Shown here piece by piece: positions 1 through 5,567 of a DNA stretch of 15,439 bases (its first letter is position 1; every line of letters begins with the position of its first letter). Position numbers and translations under genes: made by a program. The stretch comes from Pirellulales bacterium (lineage in GTDB: Bacteria > Planctomycetota > Planctomycetia > Pirellulales > Thermoguttaceae). The stretch lies in the NCBI GenBank assembly GCA_030605745.1, contig JAUWHT010000297.1:1-15439 (forward strand), in the 5' to 3' direction. The notes under the pieces are model-generated. The model ran no database searches. It saw only the letters and a program-made list of their open reading frames with translations, and had not been told where the DNA came from.

Positions 1-102
1 CGAAGGGCCGTGTTCGAGTACATCGAAATGTTTTACAATTCCCACAGGCGTCACTCAACGCTGGGCTACCTCAGCCCCGCCGACTTCGAGCAAGCCGCCT
101 GA
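1..102 (+). CDS. IS3-family transposase (OrfB), C-terminal end only
   Basis: The window opens inside an open frame of 33 codons plus TGA. It reads through FEYIEMFYNSHRRHSTLGYL and ends SPADFEQAA. The YNxxRxHSxLGYxSPxxFE pattern is the classic C-terminus of IS3-family OrfB transposases (DDE integrase core, rve domain), just after the catalytic glutamate region. These enzymes cut and join the ends of their insertion sequence. The rest of the gene lies left of the window, so whether the element is intact cannot be judged. The stop is followed by about 40 bases of probable IS end, then by host coding sequence in the opposite direction (the PAS fragment). Confidence 0.93.
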   Translation, partial: RRAVFEYIEMFYNSHRRHSTLGYLSPADFEQAA

Positions 103-143
103 CCCCTTTCCGGGCGTCCACGATCCCTGGGGAAGGGCAGATA
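1..143 (+). mobile_element. Right end of an IS3-family insertion sequence
   Basis: This stretch holds the transposase C-terminus and a short non-coding tail. The tail has the block CGTCCACGATCCCTGGGG and then AGGGCAGAT, which resembles the GTCCAC...GGGGGCAGATCA type of IS3-group terminal repeat as I remember it. The homology of the truncated PAS gene stops at about 141-143, which independently places the IS end near 140-144. The exact boundary and any target duplication need the left end, which is outside the window. Confidence 0.75.
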
Positions 144-362
144 GCCTTCCCTGGCTTTTTCGGGCTCGGCGAAGTAGTCCGAGAAGTCGCTGCCGATGAG
201 CTTCCGGCGTGGGACGCCGGTGACTTCTTCGGTGGCCCGGTTTACGTCCGCGATCTTGCCGTCCGCACTGATCGTAACCAGCGGATCAAGGCTCGCCTCG
301 ATGAGACTGCGCGCGTACAGCGAATTGCTGCACGGTTGTTTATTTGCCGACTTGTTGCCCAT
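141..362 (-). pseudogene. PAS-domain sensor protein, N-terminal fragment cut by the IS
   Basis: The minus strand from an ATG at 362 encodes about 74 residues of a PAS domain: LIEASLDPLVTISADGKIAD, then NRATEEVTGVPRRKLIGSDF and SDYFAEPEKAREGY. This is the usual start of PAS-containing histidine kinases or diguanylate cyclases. After the tyrosine at 141-143 the frame continues to a stop at 66, but those residues come from the insertion sequence and look unlike PAS. The start is supported by AAAGGGG a few bases upstream. PAS domains sense ligands or redox state and need an output domain, which is missing here, so the gene is presumably dead. The 3' part may lie beyond the IS, left of the window. 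The 197 bases to its right (363-559) hold no gene I can support. Confidence 0.8.
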
Positions 363-559
363 TGCCCCTTTGCCCCATCTGCAATCCGGATCGTCTGCCC
401 TCGTGTTCGCTCTCGGTCGTCCGGCCAGAATGGCCGATCACAATCAAAGATAGGTTGCGTATTCAGTCAGGAGATGCTCGACCCGGAAAATTGCAGGCCG
501 GCGGTAACGACTGTACGGCTTGCAGGAGATTTACGCGATCCTCTGCGGTGAGTTGTTCT

Positions 560-766
560 TTATTCGATCTGGCGCACTTCGTGCCAACGTTGGAGGATCG
601 TGATCAACAGGCCATGGACCATTGGGGCGTCGGCGCGACGAATGAAACTGCGGATGCCGGTGGGAGGCCGTTGGTAATCGACGAATTCGGCAACGTCGCC
701 TTCGGTGAGCAACCAAAGGGAGCGGACGACCTGTCCTTCCGGCGTGAGGCTAAAAGATTCGGGCAT
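560..766 (-). CDS. Small hypothetical protein, 68 aa (doubtful)
   Basis: An ATG at 766 opens a 68-codon frame ending TAA, beginning MPESFSLTPEGQVV and containing EGDVAEFVDYQRPPTG and MVHGLLITILQRWHEV. I do not recognise it. For coding: the codons mostly end in G or C as in neighbouring genes, and an in-frame stop lies 12 bases upstream, so the start is bounded. Against: no good ribosome-binding site, no recognised domain, and a location in decayed DNA beside an IS. It may be a remnant of a longer gene or chance. No signal peptide or membrane segment is seen. Confidence 0.33.
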   Translation of the reverse strand: MPESFSLTPEGQVVRSLWLLTEGDVAEFVDYQRPPTGIRSFIRRADAPMVHGLLITILQRWHEVRQIE

Positions 767-1040
767 CAGGGTGGCCTATGCGCATGAAGAAGCGGGGTTC
801 GGAGTCCGGCGGACTCCCCGCGCACTCAGGCCCGTTACAGCCCTCCCACCCGGTTCGTCCGCCGGGCGCCAAACCCCGCGGACGAGACCGCGCAAGCAAG
901 GCACCCGGCAAAACGTCCTGAGTGGGAAATCCGGCCGAAGCCGGGTAACGGTTTAAATACGCAGGACGATTCGCACGTACGAATCGCAATTCAAATTGTC
1001 ATTATTGATTTTAGGGCCAATGGAAGCCACCATCAACCCC
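767..1040. other. Gene-free stretch with several GC-rich hairpins
   Basis: No supported gene. The plus strand holds several stem-loops: GGAGTCC-GGC-GGACTCC near 799-815, a CGTCCGC/GCGGACG pair around 855-885, CCGGC/GCCGG near 932-947, and CGATTCG/CGAATCG at 967-973 and 980-986. Short frames through it on both strands have no family resemblance. It could be a structured RNA, a degraded repeat cluster or simply GC-rich spacer. I could not match it to RNase P, SRP RNA, tmRNA or a known riboswitch. Confidence 0.4.
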
Positions 1041-1245
1041 AACCCGGATTATTCATCGGAAACCCGTGTAGCGGCTGGGCTTGCCCAGCGCGTTAGCATG
1101 GGAGCGAATTGGCCACCAAACAACGCGCTGGGCAAGCCCAGCCGCTACACGGGCCGCGCATATTGCCATCGAGGGGTGTGTACACAAGTTGCTGCGCCGT
1201 AAGTCATTACGTCAACGATCATAACGCTCATGAATAATGCGGGTT
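1041..1245. repeat. Palindromic repeat, family A copy 1 (REPIN-like, with outer inverted repeat)
   Basis: The core is a perfect 32-base inverted repeat, 1063-1094 against 1122-1153, separated by 27 bases. Each arm is itself a hairpin: GCTGGGC-TT-GCCCAGC in the left arm and GCTGGGC-AA-GCCCAGC in the right. Outside it is a second inverted pair: AACCCGGATTATTCAT at 1041-1056 and ATGAATAATGCGGGTT at 1230-1245, matching at 15 of 16 bases. The block from 1041 to about 1072 recurs at 15275-15306 and in part at 7031-7055. Two facing REP-like hairpins are the architecture of REPIN/BIME elements. It lies in the long leader of nadA. Confidence 0.85.
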
Positions 1246-1286
1246 AGCGGGGCAGCAACGCTGCCCGCTGCAAAGCCGCAAGCGGC
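1246..1286 (+). other. Two tandem stem-loops upstream of nadA
   Basis: AGCGGGGCAGC-AAC-GCTGCCCGCT (1246-1269, one bulged G) is followed at once by GCCGC-AA-GCGGC (1275-1286) and CCCCTATTT. They end about 56 bases before the nadA start codon. They could be a weak terminator for upstream transcription, a leader structure of nadA, or part of the adjacent repeat. The T-run is too poor for a confident intrinsic terminator, and no known NAD-linked riboswitch was recognised. Confidence 0.4.
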
Positions 1287-1342
1287 CCCTATTTACCGCC
1301 TTCCCGGGCAGATATACTTGTCATAGAGGAGTTCCGCAACCC

Positions 1343-2488
1343 ATGACTGCCACCACCAATCAGACCACCCCGCCGGCCTACGAATTGGAGCCTTACAAGT
1401 CGCTGGGAAACGAGGTGCTCACCGAGCGGATTCAGAAGGTCCGCTCCGAGATGGGCCCGCGGCTGTTGATCCTTGGGCACCATTACGTGCGTGATGAAGT
1501 GATCGCGCTTTCGGACCTGCGGGGCGATAGCTACAAGCTCAGCGAGTCGGCCGCCGCCGATACGCAGTGCCGGGCAATCGCCTTCTGCGGGGTCCACTTC
1601 ATGGCCGAAACGGCCGACATCCTGGCCAACCGGCCCGAGCAACTTTCCCGACGTGGCGGCCGACGGGTGACCGTGGTGTTGCCTGACGTGGCCGCCGGAT
1701 GCTCGCTGGCCGACATGGCCCAGATCGACCAGGTCGAGGACTGTTGGAAACAGCTCTCGCGGGTGATCGACACCGACGACCTGACGCCGATCACCTACGT
1801 CAATTCGGTGGCCGCGCTTAAGGCATTTTGCGGCCGGCACGGCGGGATCGTTTGCACGTCGGCCAATGCGCGCGCCGTACTCGATTGGGCATTCGCCCGA
1901 CGCAGCCGCGTGCTGTTTTTTCCCGACCAGCACCTGGGCCGCAACACCGCCCGAGCAATGGGTATCCCGCTTGAGGAAATGCCGCTGTGGAACCCCCACG
2001 AGGACAAGCTGGGCGGCAACTCGGAAGAAGCGATCCGCCGCAGCCGTGTGCTGCTCTGGCAGGGCCATTGCAGTGTCCACCAGGTGTTCCTGCCCAAGCA
2101 CGTCGATCAGTTCCGCCAGGAGCACCCCGGCATCAAGATCGTGGTCCACCCAGAGTGCATGATGGAAGTGGCCGACCGGGCCGACGTGATCGGCTCGACC
2201 GGCAAGATCATCAGCGCGGTCCGTGAAGCCCCGCCGGGTACGAAATGGGCCATCGGCACCGAACTGCACCTGGTCGACCGCCTGAAGCACGAGCATCCCG
2301 AGCAAGAGATACATTTCCTCGCGCCATCGGTCTCCATGTGCGACACTATGTACCTGATCGACCTGCCGCACTTGTGCTGGTCGCTGGAGAACCTGGCAGT
2401 CGGCACGCCGGTCGGCGTGATCGAAGTCGATCCTCAGACCGTCCGCTGGTCGCTCGAGGCGCTGCGGCGGATGCTTCAGGTGAAGTGA
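1343..2488 (+). CDS. nadA: Quinolinate synthase NadA
   Basis: A 381-residue cytoplasmic enzyme that condenses iminoaspartate with dihydroxyacetone phosphate to quinolinate, the second step of de novo NAD synthesis. It needs a [4Fe-4S] cluster held by three cysteines. Family landmarks are visible: LILGHHYVRDEVIALSDLRG (residues 42-61), GDSYKLS, VAAGCSLADMA (probable ligand Cys120), VCTSANA (Cys171), WNPHEDKLGGN, GHCSVHQVF, HPECMMEVA, GSTGKI, GTELHL, and SVSMCDTMYLIDL (probable ligand Cys333). The gene appears complete. GAGGAG at 1326-1331 fits the ATG at 1343. NadB and NadC are not in the window, so it stands alone here. A frame on the opposite strand of almost equal length is a shadow. Confidence 0.97.
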   Translation: MTATTNQTTPPAYELEPYKSLGNEVLTERIQKVRSEMGPRLLILGHHYVRDEVIALSDLRGDSYKLSESAAADTQCRAIAFCGVHFMAETADILANRPEQLSRRGGRRVTVVLPDVAAGCSLADMAQIDQVEDCWKQLSRVIDTDDLTPITYVNSVAALKAFCGRHGGIVCTSANARAVLDWAFARRSRVLFFPDQHLGRNTARAMGIPLEEMPLWNPHEDKLGGNSEEAIRRSRVLLWQGHCSVHQVFLPKHVDQFRQEHPGIKIVVHPECMMEVADRADVIGSTGKIISAVREAPPGTKWAIGTELHLVDRLKHEHPEQEIHFLAPSVSMCDTMYLIDLPHLCWSLENLAVGTPVGVIEVDPQTVRWSLEALRRMLQVK

Positions 2489-2795
2489 GCACGGCAATTG
2501 GGTGAAAGTCGGGTAAGTCTGCCGATTGCCGAAAGTTCAGGGCGGCAAATCGGCCAGCATCCGCCAGTACAACCGGCACATTCTCACTGCCTTGCGGGGG
2601 CGAAAATCTTTGCGCAGCAAGAGCGGTAAACCTTTTGCTGAAAATACTTTCCGTACACTCAAGGGCCCTTAACAACCCAACCGATACGATATCTAACCCT
2701 TAGTGAAACATGTGTGCCTCGGAGGCACGCCGCGAGGGTGCGTCCGGTAACCGGATCGGGAGTTTCCGAGTCATTGTAAAAGGAGTTGTTGCCCA
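2489..2795 (+). other. Intergenic region and leader of the Cys-rich protein gene
   Basis: No gene is seen in these 307 bases. Near the 3' end are two small palindromes in tandem, GTGCCTC-G-GAGGCAC (2714-2728) and TCCGGT-A-ACCGGA (2743-2755), 40 to 80 bases before the start codon. They could form leader-RNA stem-loops or be protein-binding sites. A further palindrome, AAGGGCCCTT, is at 2661-2670. I found no sigma-70 promoter with acceptable spacing and no clear intrinsic terminator for nadA. Confidence 0.45.
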
Positions 2796-3458
2796 ATGAA
2801 AGGCAAGACGATTTTTGGAGCGCTCCTTGTGAGCGTGGCCCTGTGCAGCCAGGGGTTCGGCCTCGAACTCCTGGACCGCATGCTTGGGCTGAATTGCGGT
2901 GGCTGCGGCGGATGTGCCTGCTGCGAACCCGCCTGTTGCGAAAAATGCTGCACGCCGGAACCGGCTTGCTGCGAGAAGCCGGCCTGCTGTGAGCCCGAGT
3001 GCTGCGAATCCTGCTGCAAGACTCGCTGCAAGCGCCGCTGTGACTTGTTCGACGGCTTGCGAGGCTTGCTCGATTGTAACCGTTGCGGCAAGCGCTGTTG
3101 CGAGTGCTGCGAGCCCGAGTGCTGCTGTGAGCCTGAGTGCTGCAAGCCCGAGTGTTGTGAACCCGAATGCTGCGAGCCCGAGTGCTGCGAATCCTGCAGC
3201 AAGAGGCGCTGCCGCCGCCGTCCGCTGCGTGACCTGTTGGATGATCTGTTCGGCTGCAGGAAGTGCCGCTCCAGGTCGTGCTGCTGCGAGCCTGCTTGCT
3301 GCGGAGCCTCTGCCTGCGACGCTGCCGAAGAGGCTGCTCCGGCGGATGTACCTGAAAAGGCGGATCAGCTACCCCCGGCTCCCAAGGCCGACCCCTCCGC
3401 TTCGCTTAAGCCTAAACGGAGTATTTACCAGGCCAGTCGCAGTATCGTTCGCAACTAA
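2796..3458 (+). CDS. Secreted, extremely cysteine-rich repeat protein
   Basis: A 220-residue protein with 47 cysteines by hand count. Residues 1 to about 22 are a signal peptide (MKGKTIFGALLVSVALCSQG), so the product is exported. Cys17 is not in a lipobox because Leu precedes it. Residues 34-74 and 101-133 are arrays of CCEPE/CCEPA/CCKPE units. They are separated by basic, Leu-rich linkers with a shared pattern, CKRRCDLFDGLRGLLDCNRC (78-97) and RRCRRRPLRDLLDDLFGCRK (137-156), so the protein may be an internal duplication of array plus linker. A third short array (162-169) precedes a Cys-free, Ala/Pro-rich tail. Spacing such as CCEPECCEPE suits dense disulfide cross-linking or metal binding. 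Planctomycete cell walls are known to be rich in cysteine and proline, so a structural envelope role is plausible but inferred. AAAGGAG precedes the ATG, and a strong terminator follows. Confidence 0.85.
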   Translation: MKGKTIFGALLVSVALCSQGFGLELLDRMLGLNCGGCGGCACCEPACCEKCCTPEPACCEKPACCEPECCESCCKTRCKRRCDLFDGLRGLLDCNRCGKRCCECCEPECCCEPECCKPECCEPECCEPECCESCSKRRCRRRPLRDLLDDLFGCRKCRSRSCCCEPACCGASACDAAEEAAPADVPEKADQLPPAPKADPSASLKPKRSIYQASRSIVRN

Positions 3459-3484
3459 GGCCACTGCCTAATCCGTAGTCCATC

Positions 3485-3529
3485 ACAGGTCTGCCTGGGG
3501 TTTGTATCCCAGGCAGACCTGTTTTACTT
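3485..3529 (+). terminator. Strong intrinsic terminator after the Cys-rich gene
   Basis: A perfect 15-base-pair stem, ACAGGTCTGCCTGGG (3485-3499) with CCCAGGCAGACCTGT (3508-3522), has an 8-base loop and is followed by TTTACTTA. It sits 26 bases past the stop codon and lies between two convergent genes. The T-rich side faces plus-strand transcription only. The minus-strand side lacks a T-run, so it should act mainly on the Cys-rich gene. Confidence 0.9.
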
Positions 3530-3556
3530 ACTTATTCGGGGTAAAAGGCGAGCCTT

Positions 3557-4897
3557 TCACGCCACACCTTCGATCGTTTCCGGCGTCGAATGGGGACCGT
3601 CGATCCGGCGGGTCGCCGTGTGATGTGGCTGGATTACGATCCCATCTTGGTCGATCCGGCCAAGGTGCCTTTGAGCAATCCGGCAGTGGACGACCACGCG
3701 GCGGTCGTGGTACTTTTTCGAGAGCACTTCGCCGTGGGCTGCCAGGTAGGCCATCAGGCGACCGTCCTCCACGCCCATTTCGATGTCCACGTCGAGGAAA
3801 CTACGGCTGAGCGCGTCGCTGACTGCCACTGCCAAATGCGCCAGGCCGGCGCCGGTTTTCGCGCTTAGCCCCAAGGCACTCGGATAGCGATTCAACAACC
3901 CGTCCAACCGGGCGCGGTCGGGCATCGCGTCCACCTTGTTGATAACCAGCAGCGTGTCCTTCCGCTGGATGCCGATTTCCTCGAGCACCTTGTAGGCCTC
4001 GGTGATCTGATCGTAGACGGCCGGGTTGCCGCCGTCGGCGACGTGCAACAGCAGGTTCGCCTGCCGGGCTTCTTCCAGTGTGGCCTTGAAGCTTTCGATC
4101 AGGTGGTGCGGCAGGTCGCGGATGAAACCGACCGTGTCGCTCAGAAGCACCGGTCCCCAGCCGGGTAGCTGCCAGCGGCGGGTCCGCGTGTCCAGCGTGG
4201 CGAACAACGCGTCCTGCACGAACACGTCCGCGCCGGTCAGTACCTTCAGCAGCGTGCTCTTGCCGGCGTTGGTATAGCCGACCAGCGAAACGGTCATCAA
4301 CTCGCGTCGGGCGGCTACTTCCCGCTGCTTGCGACGCTCGATGACCTGCAACTCGCGCCGCAGATCGCGAATCCGCTTCTCGACCAGCCGGCGGTCCTCC
4401 TCTAACTGTTGCTCGCCGGGGCCCCGCAGCCCGACGCCCTTCTTCTGCCGCGATAGGTGCGTCCAAAGCCGTTTCAGCCGCGGCATCGCATATTCCAACT
4501 GGGCCAGTTCGACCGCCAGCCGGGCTTGATGGGTCTGCGCCCGGCCGGCAAAGATGTCCAGTATCAACTCGGTCCGGTCGAGCACCTTTACACCGGTGAC
4601 CTTTTCGAGGTTGCGCGTCTGCGCGGGGCTCAGATCGTTATCGAAGAGGATCACGTCGGCGTCGACCGCCGCCGCCAAGGCGGTGAGTTCCTCGACCTTG
4701 CCCTTGCCCAGATACGTGGCCGCGACCGGTGTCTCGCGACGCTGAGTGAGCCGACCGACAACCCGCGTGCCCGCCGTGGTAGCCAGACCCTCCAATTCCA
4801 AAAGCGGAGGCTCTTGCGACTGTCGATCGCCCAACAATACACCGACCAATACGGCTGCTTCGCTGGCAACGCCGTCGGCGCGGTCAACTTCGTACAC
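3557..4897 (-). CDS. hflX: GTPase HflX
   Basis: A 446-residue translational GTPase. HflX binds the 50S subunit and splits stalled 70S ribosomes, notably under heat stress in studied bacteria. The N-terminal HflX domain has TYLGKGKVEELTAL (61-74), DLSPAQTRNLE (88-98) and DRTELILDIFAGRAQT (107-122). It is followed by the helical linker with RGPGEQQLEEDRR (158-170). The G domain has G1 GYTNAGKS (207-214), G3 DTVGF (254-258), G4 NKVD (320-323) and G5 SAK (345-347), all intact. The start is GTG at 4897, because an in-frame TAA lies shortly upstream and GGAGG stands about 12 bases before it. The C-terminal tail past residue 425 (HHTATRRIDGPHSTPETIEG) looks non-conserved. The gene is monocistronic here, convergent with the Cys-rich gene and divergent from hicBA. 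Confidence 0.96.
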   Translation of the reverse strand: MYEVDRADGVASEAAVLVGVLLGDRQSQEPPLLELEGLATTAGTRVVGRLTQRRETPVAATYLGKGKVEELTALAAAVDADVILFDNDLSPAQTRNLEKVTGVKVLDRTELILDIFAGRAQTHQARLAVELAQLEYAMPRLKRLWTHLSRQKKGVGLRGPGEQQLEEDRRLVEKRIRDLRRELQVIERRKQREVAARRELMTVSLVGYTNAGKSTLLKVLTGADVFVQDALFATLDTRTRRWQLPGWGPVLLSDTVGFIRDLPHHLIESFKATLEEARQANLLLHVADGGNPAVYDQITEAYKVLEEIGIQRKDTLLVINKVDAMPDRARLDGLLNRYPSALGLSAKTGAGLAHLAVAVSDALSRSFLDVDIEMGVEDGRLMAYLAAHGEVLSKKYHDRRVVVHCRIAQRHLGRIDQDGIVIQPHHTATRRIDGPHSTPETIEGVA

Positions 4898-5067
4898 GGC
4901 GGATCGGTTCCTCCAGGGTTACATCCCTCTTTTATTCTATTCTACACGATGTTCGCGGAAAATGCTCCCCAATGTGGAGATATGATTCTGTGGGCCGAAG
5001 CCGGAATCCCACGTAAGGGGGGATGCGACCTGGGTTCGTGCTCACTTGCCCCCGGGACTGAGAAGAC

Positions 5068-5096
5068 TTGACCGGTCTCGAAATCTTGCTAATAAT
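5068..5096 (+). promoter_or_regulatory. Probable sigma-70 promoter of hicBA
   Basis: TTGACC (5068-5073) and AATAAT (5091-5096) each match the sigma-70 consensus at five of six bases, with an ideal 17-base spacer. The predicted start of transcription is near 5103, about 37 bases before hicB. I see no clear operator palindrome over it, which fits the absence of a DNA-binding domain in this HicB. The rest of 4898-5139 shows nothing else identifiable. Confidence 0.6.
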
Positions 5097-5139
5097 CGGC
5101 TGTGAACTGGGGAATTTTTTCAAGGAGGGCTAATAAGGC

Positions 5140-5346
5140 ATGAAACTGATCGTAACTCTCGAACGTGACGAAACCGGAATGCTTGTCGCCGAATGTCCAG
5201 CCATCCCGGGGTGTATCTCACAAGGGAAGACAGAAGACGAAGCGTTGGCCAATATCCGCGAGGCGATTGCAGCGTGCCTGGAAGCCCGCGCCGCTAATGG
5301 AATGCCCCTGACGGTCGCAACCCGTGAGGTCGAGGTTGCCCTGTAA
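5140..5346 (+). CDS. hicB: HicB-type antitoxin (short form)
   Basis: A 68-residue protein starting MKLIVTLERDETGMLVAECP and continuing AIPGCISQGKTEDEALANIR. This is the HicB-like partial RNase H fold: a beta strand, the P-x-x-P-G-C-x-[ST]-x-G turn, then an E-A-x-x-N-I-x-E-A-I helix. In type II HicAB systems HicB binds and blocks the RNase HicA. This form ends right after the fold (REVEVAL) and lacks the C-terminal HTH or ribbon-helix-helix of longer HicB proteins, so DNA binding and autorepression are unlikely or need another factor. AAGGAGG at 5122-5128 supports the start. It overlaps hicA by one base (TAATG), so the two are probably translationally coupled. Confidence 0.92.
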   Translation: MKLIVTLERDETGMLVAECPAIPGCISQGKTEDEALANIREAIAACLEARAANGMPLTVATREVEVAL

Positions 5347-5567
5347 TGCCCAAGCTCCCGGTTGTTTCAGGCGCAAACGTGGTCAAGGTGTTCGAGCGTG
5401 CCGGTTGGCGTAAGGACCGCCAGCGTGGTAGCCACGTAGTCATGCTCAAAGCGGGTGAAATTGCAAGTCTTTCGGTTCCTCAGCATCGTGAACTTGCTCC
5501 CGGAACATTGCGGTCACTCATTCGCACTGCCGGAATGACGGTTGAGGAGTTTGTAGATCTTCTTTGA
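5346..5567 (+). CDS. hicA: HicA-type mRNA interferase toxin
   Basis: A 73-residue member of the YcfA/HicA family, a small double-stranded-RNA-binding-like fold that cleaves mRNA. Typical features in order: LPVVSGANVVKVFERAGW (residues 4-21), the active-site segment RQRGSHVVML with His30, the strand SLSVPQHRELAPGTLRSLIR, and the C-terminal helix MTVEEFVDLL. The catalytic histidine and flanking Gly-Ser are present, so the toxin looks functional. The order is antitoxin first, opposite to E. coli hicAB. Its last 50 bases (5518-5567) are antisense to the 3' end of the convergent peptidase gene, so the pair may have arrived by insertion there. Confidence 0.93.
   Translation: MPKLPVVSGANVVKVFERAGWRKDRQRGSHVVMLKAGEIASLSVPQHRELAPGTLRSLIRTAGMTVEEFVDLL

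Noticed and set aside
996..1202. 68-codon plus-strand frame upstream of nadA
   Set aside because: Most of it is translated palindromic repeat, and no family or good start signal is seen.
1041..1245. CRISPR array or att site
   Set aside because: Repeats are inverted and dispersed, not tandem with regular spacers, and no integrase or tRNA is nearby.
1289..2497. 402-codon open frame on the strand opposite nadA
   Set aside because: It mirrors nadA codon structure, is rich in His/Asp/Gly/Arg without any family resemblance, and nadA itself is unmistakable. It is a GC-rich shadow frame.
2829..2862. Lipoprotein signal in the Cys-rich protein (Cys17)
   Set aside because: The residue before the cysteine is Leu, not Gly, Ala or Ser, so the lipobox is not satisfied. 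An ordinary signal peptide is more likely.
2771..3202. 143-codon antisense frame with Gln-His-Ser-Gly repeats
   Set aside because: The repeats are the reverse reading of the CCEPE codons. The plus-strand frame has a signal peptide, a ribosome-binding site and a terminator.
2899..3471. Alanine-rich 190-codon frame overlapping the Cys-rich gene
   Set aside because: It is a +1 reading of the same Cys codons (GCTGCG), with no start signal and low complexity throughout.
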